Shown in pieces: positions 1 to 9,790 of a DNA stretch of 64,000 nt. Both the position numbers and the translations under genes were made by a program. Each line of letters opens with the position of its first letter. The first letter of the stretch is position 1. The notes below the pieces were generated by a model. The model saw nothing but the letters and a program-made list of their open reading frames with translations, was not told the origin of the DNA and did no database searches. This stretch comes from Bacillota bacterium (GTDB lineage: Bacteria; Bacillota; Clostridia; Lachnospirales; Cellulosilyticaceae), in assembly GCA_023436395.1 (NCBI GenBank), contig JAEZJJ010000047.1:62001-126000 (forward strand), given 5' to 3'.

Positions 1-193
1 CCTGGGACTTAACCTTCTCATAAGCAAAGGGATAATCAAATCTTATGGTAGTCGATAGATTACCTTTAGCACTTATATTTTGCGTTTTGATATCTACTAG
101 CTCATAGGCATGTACTATTGTCACTGGCATAGCTACTTCTAGCATCATGATGCTTGCTAAAATCATTGCAATTCTTCTCATTAATCTCGACAT
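1..193 (-). CDS. 5' end of a secreted protein (partial, runs off left edge)
   Basis: The reading frame opens at ATG 193, preceded on the minus strand by AAAGGA, and stays open for 64 codons to the window edge. The N-terminus MSRLMRRIAMILASIMM is basic then hydrophobic and ends around IVHAYE, a typical Sec signal peptide with a likely cut near residue 29. The visible mature part (ELVDIKTQNISAKGN...) matches no family I recognise. The protein is therefore probably exported, function unknown. Confidence 0.6.
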   Translation of the reverse strand, partial: MSRLMRRIAMILASIMMLEVAMPVTIVHAYELVDIKTQNISAKGNLSTTIRFDYPFAYEKVKSQ

Positions 194-441
194 GCTTTTA
201 TATCCTTTCATACATTTTTATTACTATACTAATTATTATTTAATAGTACATATTTTACTATATTAACATTTAATTACATTTTTCTACAACCTAAATCTAA
301 ATATTGGTCTCAAAAGTTTCCACTAAAAATGTACTATCATCCATATCTCTTTCACTAGAAAATTCTTATGACCGCCATTGTACTAATACTTTCATAATCT
401 TACCAGTAAAATAATGTACTTTTTAAATCTTATTAATATCG

Positions 442-470
442 TTGACATAACTATATGTAATACTTATTAT
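442..470 (+). promoter_or_regulatory. Sigma-A-type promoter of the MATE gene
   Basis: TTGACA (442-447), a 17-base spacer, then TATTAT (465-470), 75 bases upstream of the MATE start. The rest of 194-544 holds nothing else I recognise; it is AT-rich and separates the divergent secreted-protein gene from the exporter. Confidence 0.65.
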
Positions 471-544
471 ATTTGGGTGTAAAACATATGGAGAAGATAT
501 TGGGTGATAAATAAATAGACACTTTATAAAAAGGAGGTAAATAT

Positions 545-1915
545 ATGTCGAATATATCTAATTTTACAGAGGATAAACTATTCTCACCATTAATAAAATT
601 TACATTTCCTATCCTAGTTGCTTTATTTTTACAAACAATGTATGGTGCTGTAGACTTACTGATCGTTGGACAGTTTGGTAATGCTTCTGATGTATCTGCT
701 GTATCAACAGGAAGTCAAATCATGACAGCTATAACCTCCCTCATTACAGGTCTTACTATGGGAATAACCATATTATTGGGGCAAAAGCTTGGTGCAGGAA
801 AAAGGAAAGAAGCAGGAGATGTTGTAGGAAGCGGAATCTCTGTCTTTGCTATTATGACTATTATCCTGACTATTGTGATGATTATCTTTGCACCTGCTAT
901 GGCCAAATTTATGAATGCACCTGCAGAGGCCCTCAGTAGTACAATATCTTATATAGCAATCTGTGCTTCTGGTTCACTTTTTATTATTGCTTACAATGTT
1001 ATTGGTGGGATATTTAGAGGTTTAGGAGATGCTAAAACTCCCCTTATTACAGTTGCAATAGCTTGCGCTGCTAATATCATTGGTGACTTAATCTTCGTTG
1101 GAGCCTTTCAAATGGCTGCTACTGGAGCTGCCCTGGCAACGATTATTGCACAAGCTATTAGTGTTCTATTATCTTTAATATTAATCAAAAAACAAGGTCT
1201 TCCATTTGAGTTGTCAAAGAAAAATATAAAATTCCATAAACACTATACCACTCAAATTCTTAAATATGGTGGCCCTATAGCACTACAAGGCTTACTTGTA
1301 AATTTATCATTCTTAGTGATTATGATAATTGGTAATGGTATGGGCGTTATTGCTTCAGCAGGTATGGGGGTAGCTCAAAAACTGGCAGGATTTATATTAC
1401 TCATACCTTTATCTTTCTCTCAGTCTTCCGCTGTATTTGTTGCCCAAAACTATGGTGCAAAAAAATACGATCGTGCTAAAAAAGTTCTCATTTACTGCAC
1501 CTTAGCTTCTTTATTCTGCGGAATGATCATGTTCTATGCTGCCTTCTTCCACGGGGACTTACTATGTGGTATGTTCTCTAAAGATGAAGCTGTTATCTTG
1601 GCAGCTTGGGATTATCTGAAACCTTTTGGTGTAGACTGCCTATTTACTGCAATTATGTTTAGTATGGTAGGATATTTCAATGGTTGTGGTCATACAACCT
1701 TTGTTATGATTCAAGGTATACTAGGGGCTTTTTGTGTCAGAATACCTGTCTCATATTTTATGAGCAAACTAGAGCCTGTCTCACTCTTTAGAGTTGGACT
1801 AGCAACTCCAGCCTCTACATTTGTACAGATTATACTCTGTGTAGGTTTCTTCATCTTTTTATCAAGAAAATCGGTGACAAAAACTATCCATTTAGAAACT
1901 TCTTTAGATGTTTAA
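545..1915 (+). CDS. MATE family multidrug/cation antiporter (MepA-like)
   Basis: A 456-residue membrane protein with about 12 hydrophobic segments in two similar halves, the usual size for MATE exporters. The N-terminal stretch with QTMYGAVDLLIVGQFG and the repeated phrase in the second half (GMGVIASAGMGVAQK) are typical of the MepA-like branch, which expels drugs or metabolites using a Na+ or H+ gradient. The start is set by AAGGAGGT at 532-539. It stands alone between its own promoter (442-470) and a strong terminator (1936-1987). The substrate cannot be told from sequence. Confidence 0.9.
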   Translation: MSNISNFTEDKLFSPLIKFTFPILVALFLQTMYGAVDLLIVGQFGNASDVSAVSTGSQIMTAITSLITGLTMGITILLGQKLGAGKRKEAGDVVGSGISVFAIMTIILTIVMIIFAPAMAKFMNAPAEALSSTISYIAICASGSLFIIAYNVIGGIFRGLGDAKTPLITVAIACAANIIGDLIFVGAFQMAATGAALATIIAQAISVLLSLILIKKQGLPFELSKKNIKFHKHYTTQILKYGGPIALQGLLVNLSFLVIMIIGNGMGVIASAGMGVAQKLAGFILLIPLSFSQSSAVFVAQNYGAKKYDRAKKVLIYCTLASLFCGMIMFYAAFFHGDLLCGMFSKDEAVILAAWDYLKPFGVDCLFTAIMFSMVGYFNGCGHTTFVMIQGILGAFCVRIPVSYFMSKLEPVSLFRVGLATPASTFVQIILCVGFFIFLSRKSVTKTIHLETSLDV

Positions 1916-1935
1916 CTACTTATATCTATAAAGTC

Positions 1936-1987
1936 AAAGGAGTTGGTGCATTAGCTAGTAATCTGCTAATGCACCAACTCCTTTTTA
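1936..1987 (+). terminator. Intrinsic terminator after the MATE gene
   Basis: Perfect 20-bp inverted repeat (1936-1955 with 1965-1984) around a 9-base loop, ending in a T run. It also lies 3' of the convergent chemoreceptor gene and could stop transcription both ways. Confidence 0.85.
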
Positions 1988-2046
1988 TTGTTCATATTAA
2001 TTAGTTAGTGATTTTCCTATATTTATTATAAGTTAGGTTAAGAGGA

Positions 2047-4092
2047 TTATATCTTAAATTGATTACTGATCTCTTGAAGTACTTCTGCACTATTACTGTT
2101 AGCCTCAGATATATCCTGTATATTTTTAGATATATCCACCATTAGCCCTGTTTTTTCGATAACAGCTTCTATAGCTTTGCCATTATACCCTGATGCCTCT
2201 CCAATATTATTAATTTCAGTTGTAATAATTCCTATGAAGTTAGATACTTCACTTATTCTTGTGCCAATTTGATTCATTTCACCACTAATGACTTCTATAT
2301 CCTGATGAGAGTCTGTTAAGAAGCTTAATATATGATTAAATATAATAAATATGTCTTTTTCAAAAATGTTTACAATTTCTTCAAAGCATTGTTTAGTAGA
2401 GTATACCGAATGATTACTATGTTCTACCATAGCCTGAATTTCATTTACAACTCTTTCTGACTCTTGTGAAAGTTTTCCAATTTCTTCTGCTACTACTGCA
2501 AAACCTTTACCAGCTACTCCTGCTCTTGCTGCTTCAATAGACGCATTTAAGGCTAATAACTTAGTCTGAGAAGTAATTTGTAAAATTCCCCCCGCCATAT
2601 CTTTAACTTGTTCAATAGAAGATAACTTACCAACTACTGATTTTATTTTTTCTTTTGTCCCATCAATTTTATTCATTTCGTCTTTCAAAGAAGATGATAG
2701 TTTTAGGCTCATGTCTTTATTTCTACTTAAAACATCTCTAGATAACTCTGTACTTTGCTCTGTGCTACTCTTAATACTATTCATATTCCCCTTAATATTA
2801 TTGACAAGCATATTAGCATTGTGAATAGCAGTATTTGTATTGTCAATACTTGCCGATAACTCTTCCGTAACTGCAGCATTATCATTAGCACAATCTACTA
2901 GTTGATTTGCTACTGTATTTGAAGTTTGAACTCCATTTAGAAACTGATTATTACATTTATTTAATTTATTAATAATATCTTTAAAATTTCTCAACATAAC
3001 TTGCATGGATTGTGCCATATGAGCAATTTCACTTTCACCATTATTCAGCTTATCTAATGCTTTGTCCTCTATTAAATCCAAGTTAGCAACTTTATTAAGG
3101 GATTTTTCTACTTGTTCAATGCTTTTACCTAGTTTTGCTGAAAATATGTATACGAAGACACCCACTATAATAATAGTAATTACTGCCACTAATATTAACA
3201 TAATAAGACTAGATTGTATAAATTTATTAAGCTCTGCCTCTGGTACAGACATAATTAAGCTCCAGCCTTGCCCTTCTATATTAGAAATGACAGCATTACG
3301 CTTTCTTCCGTCTTGATCTATATAAAATAATATACTTTCACCTGATTCTTGCTCTTTAACTAACATCTCATTAAAGCTACCATCTTCAATTTCCATCCCA
3401 TTTAGTTCTGCATTACTAGTTGAAATATATTGCATATTTTTTAAATTTACTAGCGCATAATTAATATCATTAAATCCTGAGATATTATGCTCGTTTAAAT
3501 TACTAATTAAACCATCTAGTTTTACTGCTAGCCCCACAAATCCAAGTAAATCATCTTGATCACTATAAATTGGTACCATTATGGATAAAACCAATGTATT
3601 AGTAGATGGTGAAATTGCGACGCCTCTATCAAGTATATCATGAGTACTTAATAACATTTCTTGTAACGTCTTGAGCTTATCACCATCCATAAATTTTTTT
3701 CCTACCATATTATGAATACTGTGCGTAAATAAAAAGGTTTCCTTATCCGCTAAATAAATACCTTCTAAATCTTCTCTATTATCAAAATAGTCATCTGTGT
3801 ACTGTTGTAATTTTGCTTGAAGCTGCTTATCATTTGGATTTTCTAGCATTGCTTTGATATCTGGTGAAGCCACATACCCCTTTACATACTGTCTAATGCT
3901 CTCAATATATTCATCCGTCATCCGTACTTTTTCTTGCAAAATATCATTCATATAGCTTGTTGACAATGAAGTGATGTAATTTGCTGTTATTACTCCAGCT
4001 ATAATCAGTAATGTACTCATGCCTATAATAAGTAATGTAGATACTGTCATACTAATTTTCTGTCTTATTTTCATATTAGCATACCATTTCAT
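2047..4092 (-). CDS. Methyl-accepting chemotaxis protein, extracytoplasmic sensor domain
   Basis: 681 residues: a transmembrane segment at about 15-37, a roughly 250-residue extracytoplasmic region resembling a dCache sensor (with [21 protein letters not shown]), a second transmembrane segment at about 292-316, a HAMP-like linker, then a signalling coiled coil. The hairpin tip reads [18 protein letters not shown] followed by [13 protein letters not shown]. Canonical tips read [18 protein letters not shown], so this one has N to K, A to S and E to V changes. The coil after the tip is also diverged (phenylalanine- and isoleucine-rich around [12 protein letters not shown]). Start supported by AAGGAGGT upstream. 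It is monocistronic. The ligand is unknown, and the unusual tip raises the question of how well it couples to CheA/CheW. Confidence 0.88.
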   Translation of the reverse strand: MKWYANMKIRQKISMTVSTLLIIGMSTLLIIAGVITANYITSLSTSYMNDILQEKVRMTDEYIESIRQYVKGYVASPDIKAMLENPNDKQLQAKLQQYTDDYFDNREDLEGIYLADKETFLFTHSIHNMVGKKFMDGDKLKTLQEMLLSTHDILDRGVAISPSTNTLVLSIMVPIYSDQDDLLGFVGLAVKLDGLISNLNEHNISGFNDINYALVNLKNMQYISTSNAELNGMEIEDGSFNEMLVKEQESGESILFYIDQDGRKRNAVISNIEGQGWSLIMSVPEAELNKFIQSSLIMLILVAVITIIIVGVFVYIFSAKLGKSIEQVEKSLNKVANLDLIEDKALDKLNNGESEIAHMAQSMQVMLRNFKDIINKLNKCNNQFLNGVQTSNTVANQLVDCANDNAAVTEELSASIDNTNTAIHNANMLVNNIKGNMNSIKSSTEQSTELSRDVLSRNKDMSLKLSSSLKDEMNKIDGTKEKIKSVVGKLSSIEQVKDMAGGILQITSQTKLLALNASIEAARAGVAGKGFAVVAEEIGKLSQESERVVNEIQAMVEHSNHSVYSTKQCFEEIVNIFEKDIFIIFNHILSFLTDSHQDIEVISGEMNQIGTRISEVSNFIGIITTEINNIGEASGYNGKAIEAVIEKTGLMVDISKNIQDISEANSNSAEVLQEISNQFKI

Positions 4093-4291
4093 TGAAATAC
4101 CTCCTTATATGTCTCTCTATACTACTAATATTATCATTTAATTTTTTATTTTCTACATTTTTTTTAATTTTTTATATTTTTTATTAATTATCGACAAAAA
4201 ACTATTTGATTTGATATGAATTCTTGCATAAGTACCTCACTTTATGTCAATAATTCTTTTATACCTTTGCATCAACTTCAATATAAACTCA

Positions 4292-4340
4292 CCTACTAAA
4301 AAAAGACATTCCGATTTGTAATGTCTTTTTTTAGTAGGCA
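4292..4340. terminator. Long hairpin between the chemoreceptor and nsrR-like genes
   Basis: 19-bp inverted repeat (4292-4310 with 4320-4338) with A and T runs inside the arms. It lies just 3' of the minus-strand repressor gene and most likely terminates it. Confidence 0.7.
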
Positions 4341-4373
4341 TAAGTTTTTTGACTCTATTGGGTAACTTACAAT

Positions 4374-4769
4374 TTATAAAATATCCGCTAATGTATATCT
4401 ACTAAACACTTCTATGAATTGATGGAGTGACTCCTTAATAATTCCTTTTAGTTTACATTCCTGAGTCATGAAATTACAATTCATCTCACTTTTAATACAC
4501 TCTACTATACATAGATTGTCTTCTGTCACTTTAAGGACTTCTCCTAGATTAATCTCTTCTGGTGGAAGCCCTAACTTCAGTCCCCCAGACCTGCCTTTAA
4601 TAGAAATAAGATACTCTGTTTTAGCCAGCTTGTGAATGACCTTTTTCAAATGATGCTCGGAAACCTCTAGCTGAGCGGCTAGTTGTTCAACTGTATAAAG
4701 CTCTTCCTGATGTGTTGCCATATAAATGAGTACGCGAAATGTATAATCTGTAAATTTGGACAGCTGCAT
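4374..4769 (-). CDS. nsrR: Rrf2-family [Fe-S] repressor, NsrR-like (nitric oxide sensor)
   Basis: 131 residues with an N-terminal winged helix (MQLSKFTDYTFRVLIYMA, LEVSEHHLKKVIHKL, GRSGGLKLG) and four cysteines: C87, C91, C98 and C105. The C-terminal phrases ECKLKGI and FSRYTLADIL match NsrR rather than IscR or CymR, and C91-C98-C105 fit the NsrR three-cysteine cluster site. NsrR binds a [4Fe-4S] or [2Fe-2S] cluster, represses genes in its intact form, and is inactivated by NO. Supporting the call, the divergent transcript encodes a globin with flavohaemoglobin haem-pocket residues and carries a palindrome at its promoter. RBS AGGAG precedes ATG 4769. Confidence 0.85.
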   Translation of the reverse strand: MQLSKFTDYTFRVLIYMATHQEELYTVEQLAAQLEVSEHHLKKVIHKLAKTEYLISIKGRSGGLKLGLPPEEINLGEVLKVTEDNLCIVECIKSEMNCNFMTQECKLKGIIKESLHQFIEVFSRYTLADIL

Positions 4770-4878
4770 GATCTGTAATCTCCTAACTTTTTATATTATT
4801 TTCGCCTTGTCTGATAACCCTATTTTAACAGTTTTCAGAGTGTCCTTAAAGGGTTCTCAGATATAATGTGCATTTTAC

Positions 4879-4932
4879 TTGAACTTTTATTTCTTTCATG
4901 TTATATTAAATGTACATATTAAATACACATTT
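4879..4932 (+). promoter_or_regulatory. Promoter with overlapping NsrR-type palindromic operator
   Basis: TTGAAC (4879-4884), a 17-base spacer and TATATT (4902-4907) form a promoter for the DUF454/globin pair. Directly after the -10 box, 4908-4932 is a 25-base imperfect palindrome with arms AAATGT and ACATTT, similar in form to the AT-rich NsrR sites of Bacillus and enterics. A repressor bound there would cover the transcription start. Assignment to the neighbouring repressor is inferred from position and symmetry. Confidence 0.6.
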
Positions 4933-4951
4933 TAGCACAAGGAGTTACAAC

Positions 4952-5341
4952 ATGGTTTGCATCAAGAAATACATTTATATTTTCCTAGGTAGCTTATCTT
5001 TAGGCTTAGGCGTTTTGGGTATTTTTTTACCCGTTCTTCCAACTACTCCGCTTCTTATGCTGAGTTGCTACTTATACAGTCGAAGTTCTAAACGCTTTCA
5101 TAGATGGCTTATATCAACCACACTATATGAAAAACATGCTAAGGATTTTATAGAGAATAAACAGCTTTCACTAGGCAAAAAAATCTTTCTCTTAAGCTTT
5201 GCATCCACCATGTTACTATTCCCTCTGTTTATATTAGATGGGTTCTTAAAGCTCTTCATTATAGGCACCTATCTTTATCTCTATTATTACTTTTTATTTA
5301 AAATCAAAATAACTAGACATCTGGAGGACTTATCATGTTAG
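4952..5341 (+). CDS. DUF454 (YbaN-like) inner membrane protein
   Basis: 129 residues from ATG 4952, preceded by AAGGAG at 4939-4944; an upstream in-frame ATG at 4910 lies inside the operator and lacks a ribosome site. Two to three hydrophobic segments surround the DUF454 signature [20 protein letters not shown] followed by RFHRWL. The molecular role of DUF454 is not established. The 3' end overlaps the globin start by 7 bases, so the two are translationally coupled and controlled by the same NsrR-type operator. That suggests a membrane partner in NO or haem handling, which is inference. Confidence 0.85.
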   Translation: MVCIKKYIYIFLGSLSLGLGVLGIFLPVLPTTPLLMLSCYLYSRSSKRFHRWLISTTLYEKHAKDFIENKQLSLGKKIFLLSFASTMLLFPLFILDGFLKLFIIGTYLYLYYYFLFKIKITRHLEDLSC

Positions 5342-5772
5342 ATCAAAAAACAATTGAAATTATTAAAAGCACTGTACCTGTTCTTAAAACACACGGTTTA
5401 GATATTACAACACACTTTTACAAAATTATGTTTGAGAATAACCCTGAAGTAAAAGGTTTCTTTAATATGGATAAACAAGCTTCTGGTGAGCAACCAACTG
5501 CTCTTGCGATGACTGTATTAGCTGCTGCTCAAAATATAGATAATTTAGAAGCACTTCTTCCTGCTGTTAAAAAAATCGGTAAACGTCATGTAGAAGTTGG
5601 TATTCTTCCTGAACATTATCCAATCATAGGAAAAAATCTCTTAACTGCTATTAAAGATGTTCTTGGAGATGCTGCTACAGATGAAATCATTGATGCTTGG
5701 GGAAAAGCTTATGGTGTCATTTCTGAGATTTTCATCCAAGTTGAACAAGAGATTTATGCTAGTCAAGCTTAA
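5335..5772 (+). CDS. Single-domain haemoglobin (flavohaemoglobin-type globin, NO detoxification)
   Basis: 145 residues, only the globin part of Hmp (full Hmp is about 400), with no FAD/NAD reductase domain. The key residues fall at the same numbers as in Hmp: Tyr29 (B10, in THFYKIMF) and proximal His85 (in [15 protein letters not shown]). Such globins bind O2 and NO and turn NO into nitrate or nitrosyl haem if an external reductant supplies electrons. The gene overlaps the DUF454 gene and sits under an NsrR-like operator, which supports an NO role. The electron donor is not visible nearby. Confidence 0.92.
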   Translation: MLDQKTIEIIKSTVPVLKTHGLDITTHFYKIMFENNPEVKGFFNMDKQASGEQPTALAMTVLAAAQNIDNLEALLPAVKKIGKRHVEVGILPEHYPIIGKNLLTAIKDVLGDAATDEIIDAWGKAYGVISEIFIQVEQEIYASQA

Positions 5773-5801
5773 TTCCCATTTATTATAGGTTCTAATCACT
5801 A

Positions 5802-5847
5802 AAAACAAGGAGCTATTGCATTTTTTGCAATAGCTCCTTGTTTTATT
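5802..5847. terminator. Bidirectional terminator between globin and GH31 genes
   Basis: Perfect 19-bp stem (5802-5820 with 5826-5844) around a 5-base T loop, with A and T runs at the ends. It serves both convergent transcripts. Confidence 0.85.
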
Positions 5848-5890
5848 AAATAGAGTGTAAGTAGTTATGGCTTTATATAGGTTCTTTGAA

Positions 5891-8383
5891 TTACATACCA
5901 ATTAAATCAAAGTCTTCAAAAGAAACAGTAAGTGTTGTGTCTTCTTTTGGATTTGCATATTTTACAAGTACTGCTTTCTTAGTTTGGCAGTAGTACCAAC
6001 CTTCACTAGCAGCTTCAAAACGATTGCTATTTAAGAAATGTTCTAATTTACGCTCACCAAGTGCTACCCAGAATGGACTTTTTGCTTTATAAATCATTTC
6101 TACAACAACATTTTGGACAGAATCTGTGTAAGTACCTTCTGCTTCAAAGTTTACTTTTACCACTTGATCCCCTGTCATGCTGATTTTTGTTTTACGGTAC
6201 ACACCTTTTTCAAAGTCATTTGTTACACCATCATCATCATATAATGTATAGCTTCTCTCTTGGCCTGGTGCCATGATAATGTGGAGGTCTGTTACCTTAT
6301 CTCTTTCCATGCTCATTAATTGATTATCTGCCATTGGAATAATAGCTCCTTCTCTAATAAACATTGGAATAGTCTCCATTGTAACAGGTACTGTAATAGT
6401 TTGACCACCTTCATAACATTTGAAGTTGTCATTCCAGTCATACCATTTAGAACCAGCTGGAAGATAAACGGATTTTGTAGTTGCCCCTGGCTCAATAACG
6501 TTCGCCACTAAAATATCTCTACCAAATAAGAATTCAAAGCTCTCATCATACACATTAGCATCTTCTTGGAAATCATATACTAATGGTCTCATAATAGGTG
6601 CACCTGTTTGAGTCGCTTCATACTCTGCTGAATAAAGATAAGGGAGCATACGGTATCTAAATAGAATTGCCTCACGAATAATCCCTGCAGAGTTACGATA
6701 CATCCATGGCTCTGTTACTGTATTGTCATTACTTGCAGAGTGAATAGAGAATCTAGGTTGGAAAATACCGTTTTGAACCCAACGTACAAATAACTCTTCT
6801 GAAGGCGCAGGACCTGAGAAACCTCCAATATCAGCCCCTTCATTTGGCTGACCTGAAAGTCCCATACCTGTAATAATTGGAATATTATATTGAAGAGATT
6901 CCCAACTTGTGTAGTTATCTCCACACCAGGTTTGAGCATATTTTTGAATACCTGCACTACCACTACGGCATACTACATAAGGACGTGCATTTTCATCATG
7001 TTCTTTTACTGCGTCATTACCTAATTTACACATCAGTGTACTCATAAATGGTTTTAACTGACCAATGGTTCCGCCTTTACCATCAAAGTCACATCTGCAA
7101 TCTTTATCTAATAAACTATCATATTCACAGTTATCATCCCAAATAGAGTTAGTCCCTACTGCAATTACATTTTCAATTAAATAATCCTTCCAAGCACGGC
7201 GAGCTTCTGGTTTAGTGTAATCCCAAAATGCGCCTTCTCCGCCCCACCATTTGCCACTGCCGAAGCCTTTTCCTTCGGAGTCTTTAATGAATACATCCTT
7301 TTCTTTGAATTCATCAAACCATGGATGGCAAAGTAAGATACCAGGTTTTACATTTGGTACATTTTCAGCACCTCTCTTATTCATTTCTGCAAAATACTTC
7401 TTAGGATCTTTAAATCTATCCTTATTCCATGTAAAGACACAACGATGATTATTGTGAGCTGTATAACCTGATGAGAGATGGAAACCGTCTATTGGAAAGC
7501 CTTCCTCTTTAAGGGTATCAATAAATTCAATAACGGCATCATCACTATCTTTTTCTAATTCAGGATAGTACATAGAAGACCCTTGATAACCTAAAGCTCT
7601 CTTAGGAAGTAATGCAGGACGACCTGTTAATAATGTATAATTATCAACGACTCTACTAATTGTATTTCCTGCCAGTAAGAATAAATCAATATCTCCACCA
7701 TCTGCTTGCCAGTATGTATAACGTGGCCAGTAATTACTCTTTTCACATCCCATATTAAAGACAGATTCATAGAAGTTATTATAGAATAAACCAACGGCTT
7801 TTTTAGTTTCACGAGGCATACGAATGTAAAATGGAATATGTTTATAAAGTGTATCTGCCTTTACAGGATTATATCCCATAGCATCTGTACTACGTTGTCT
7901 TAAAAAGGCTTTGTTTTTATTTAATTCACCTGCTTTTTCACCAAAACCATAGAAGCAATCTTCTTCACCCATACGGCTGTAGTGAGTCACACGATTATTT
8001 GAATCTAGTACAAAAGGATTTCCCTCTAAATCACTATATAATAATGTTCCTTCTTTATCATAGAGTTTAAACCCTATTGGATTTTTATGTAGAACAAGGC
8101 TTACAGCATTAGAACTGAAAGTAATTGTATTCTCATCTTCTTTTACTTCTGGCATTACAGGTTCAAGCTTTGTTCTTTCACCTGCTAATAAATCATCCAT
8201 ACGATCATCCCAAGCTGTAGTAGCCAGGATATAAGACTCTTCTTCCATTTTCTTATCAAAAGAAGCTCTAACGCGTACAATTTCATCTGTTAAAAAGTAT
8301 ACTTTAATATCTGCACAATTTGTATGAATTAAATAAGCACCTTTAACAGTTTCAAAACTTTCAAATACAGAACAAATTTTCAT
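5891..8383 (-). CDS. Glycoside hydrolase family 31 (alpha-glycosidase), cytoplasmic
   Basis: 830 residues without signal peptide: N-terminal galactose-mutarotase-like beta domain (about 1-240), TIM barrel (about 260-600), and C-terminal beta domains. The acid/base motif is CGDNYTSWE with Asp489. The nucleophile motif reads SIWDDNCEYD (Asp416/417) instead of the usual WxDMNE, so it belongs to a less typical GH31 branch. GH31 enzymes are retaining alpha-glycosidases (glucosidases, xylosidases, galactosidases, sulfoquinovosidases), and I cannot fix the substrate. It is the last gene after dctP-dctQ-dctM with only a leaky hairpin between, so it probably splits an oligosaccharide brought in by that importer. 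RBS AGGAGG precedes ATG 8383. Confidence 0.9.
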   Translation of the reverse strand: MKICSVFESFETVKGAYLIHTNCADIKVYFLTDEIVRVRASFDKKMEEESYILATTAWDDRMDDLLAGERTKLEPVMPEVKEDENTITFSSNAVSLVLHKNPIGFKLYDKEGTLLYSDLEGNPFVLDSNNRVTHYSRMGEEDCFYGFGEKAGELNKNKAFLRQRSTDAMGYNPVKADTLYKHIPFYIRMPRETKKAVGLFYNNFYESVFNMGCEKSNYWPRYTYWQADGGDIDLFLLAGNTISRVVDNYTLLTGRPALLPKRALGYQGSSMYYPELEKDSDDAVIEFIDTLKEEGFPIDGFHLSSGYTAHNNHRCVFTWNKDRFKDPKKYFAEMNKRGAENVPNVKPGILLCHPWFDEFKEKDVFIKDSEGKGFGSGKWWGGEGAFWDYTKPEARRAWKDYLIENVIAVGTNSIWDDNCEYDSLLDKDCRCDFDGKGGTIGQLKPFMSTLMCKLGNDAVKEHDENARPYVVCRSGSAGIQKYAQTWCGDNYTSWESLQYNIPIITGMGLSGQPNEGADIGGFSGPAPSEELFVRWVQNGIFQPRFSIHSASNDNTVTEPWMYRNSAGIIREAILFRYRMLPYLYSAEYEATQTGAPIMRPLVYDFQEDANVYDESFEFLFGRDILVANVIEPGATTKSVYLPAGSKWYDWNDNFKCYEGGQTITVPVTMETIPMFIREGAIIPMADNQLMSMERDKVTDLHIIMAPGQERSYTLYDDDGVTNDFEKGVYRKTKISMTGDQVVKVNFEAEGTYTDSVQNVVVEMIYKAKSPFWVALGERKLEHFLNSNRFEAASEGWYYCQTKKAVLVKYANPKEDTTLTVSFEDFDLIGM

Positions 8384-8421
8384 GTTGTGTCCTCCTGTTT
8401 GCTAAAAAATCATAAAAAATT

Positions 8422-8460
8422 TGTAAAAAAATAGCCCCCCTCATTAAATAGACGGAGGGC
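8422..8460 (-). terminator. Attenuating hairpin between dctM and GH31 genes
   Basis: On the minus strand a GC-rich stem (GCCCTCC with GGGGGGC, 8434-8460) is followed by a T run. Because it sits inside an apparent operon it probably lowers GH31 expression relative to the transporter and protects the upstream mRNA end. Confidence 0.65.
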
Positions 8461-8482
8461 AAATTGTTTAATCGTTATTGTG

Positions 8483-9790
8483 CTACATAGATGGCACTAG
8501 ACCACATAAGTAAGGAATGATTAATGAGATTGCTGGAATGTAGGTTACAAGGAATAACGCTACTACCATGGCAATAAACATTGGAAGGATATATTTCGTT
8601 ACACCTTCAATCGTAACATTTCCAACTCCACAGCCTACAAATAAGCATGAACCTACTGGAGGCGTTACAGAACCAATACCTAAGTTAAGGATAAGCATAA
8701 TACCAAAATGTACCGGGCTCATACCGATGCTTGTTGCAATTGGTAAGAAAATAGGTGTAAAGATTAATACAGCTGGTGTTAAATCAAGGAACATTCCCAT
8801 TACTAATAGGAATACATTCATCACCAATAAAATAACATATTTGTTATCAGAAATACTCATAAGCATCTCACTAATTGCAGCTGGAATACCTGAGTAAGAC
8901 ATAATATAAGACATAATCGTTGATGCTGCTATTAAGAAAAGAATAGTTGCTGAACTAATCATTGTATCTGCAAGAAGTTCATATAAGTTTTTAAATGTAA
9001 GCTCTTTGTAAATGAAACCTAAGATACCACAATAAAGCACACATACTACTCCTGCTTCTGTTGGTGTAAACCATCCTAGAAGAATACCTGCCATAACAAT
9101 GATAACAGCCATTAAAGATGGAACAGCATCAATGATAATCTTCATTGGAGATGCAGTGTCTTTTACGGCGCAGGATTTATAACCTTTTTTATAAGCAATA
9201 ACCATCGCCACAACAAGTACGCATAAACCAAGAAGAGCACCTGGTAAATAACCACCCATGAATAACGCTGCTACAGATACACCACCTGCAGTAATAGAAT
9301 AAAGAATAAGTGGACCACTTGGAGGGATAATGATACCAGTTGGCGCTGAACAGATATTTACTGCTGCAGAATAGTCTGGATCATATCCTTCTTCTTTTTC
9401 TAATGGGTTCATGATACTTCCCATAGCAGAAGTAGCTGCTACAGAAGAACCTGAAATAGCTCCAAAGAACATATTCGCAAGTACATTAGTTGCTGCTAAG
9501 TAACCTGGAATCCAACCAACTACTAAACGAGCTAATCTTACTAATCTTTGAGCAATACCACCTTTATTCATGATGTTACCACCAAGTGTAAAGAAAGGTA
9601 AGGCAAGTAATGAGAAAGAGTCGATTCCTGAGAAGCATCTCTGCGCTGCTGTAATAGCAAATACATCTGGACTAAAACTAAAGAAGCCAGTCACGATAGA
9701 GGCAATCCCTATACCACAAGAGATAGGTACTCCTGAGAAGAGTAATACAAAGAATACTCCGAATAGAATTAAAGTAGACTGTATAACCAT
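8483..9790 (-). CDS. dctM: TRAP transporter large permease, DctM family
   Basis: 435 residues, about 12 hydrophobic segments, the normal DctM size. Typical phrases are GSSVAATSAMGSIM, GIIIPPSGPLI, FTPTEAG and TPPVG. It forms the sodium-coupled channel of a tripartite ATP-independent periplasmic transporter. Its start overlaps the dctQ stop in a TAATG and has its own GGAGGT. It lies between dctQ and the GH31 gene in one transcript starting at dctP. Confidence 0.95.
   Translation of the reverse strand: MVIQSTLILFGVFFVLLFSGVPISCGIGIASIVTGFFSFSPDVFAITAAQRCFSGIDSFSLLALPFFTLGGNIMNKGGIAQRLVRLARLVVGWIPGYLAATNVLANMFFGAISGSSVAATSAMGSIMNPLEKEEGYDPDYSAAVNICSAPTGIIIPPSGPLILYSITAGGVSVAALFMGGYLPGALLGLCVLVVAMVIAYKKGYKSCAVKDTASPMKIIIDAVPSLMAVIIVMAGILLGWFTPTEAGVVCVLYCGILGFIYKELTFKNLYELLADTMISSATILFLIAASTIMSYIMSYSGIPAAISEMLMSISDNKYVILLVMNVFLLVMGMFLDLTPAVLIFTPIFLPIATSIGMSPVHFGIMLILNLGIGSVTPPVGSCLFVGCGVGNVTIEGVTKYILPMFIAMVVALFLVTYIPAISLIIPYLCGLVPSM

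Noticed and set aside
4910..4951. Upstream ATG extending the DUF454 protein by 14 residues
   Set aside because: It lies inside the promoter palindrome and has no ribosome site; ATG 4952 has AAGGAG at the right distance.
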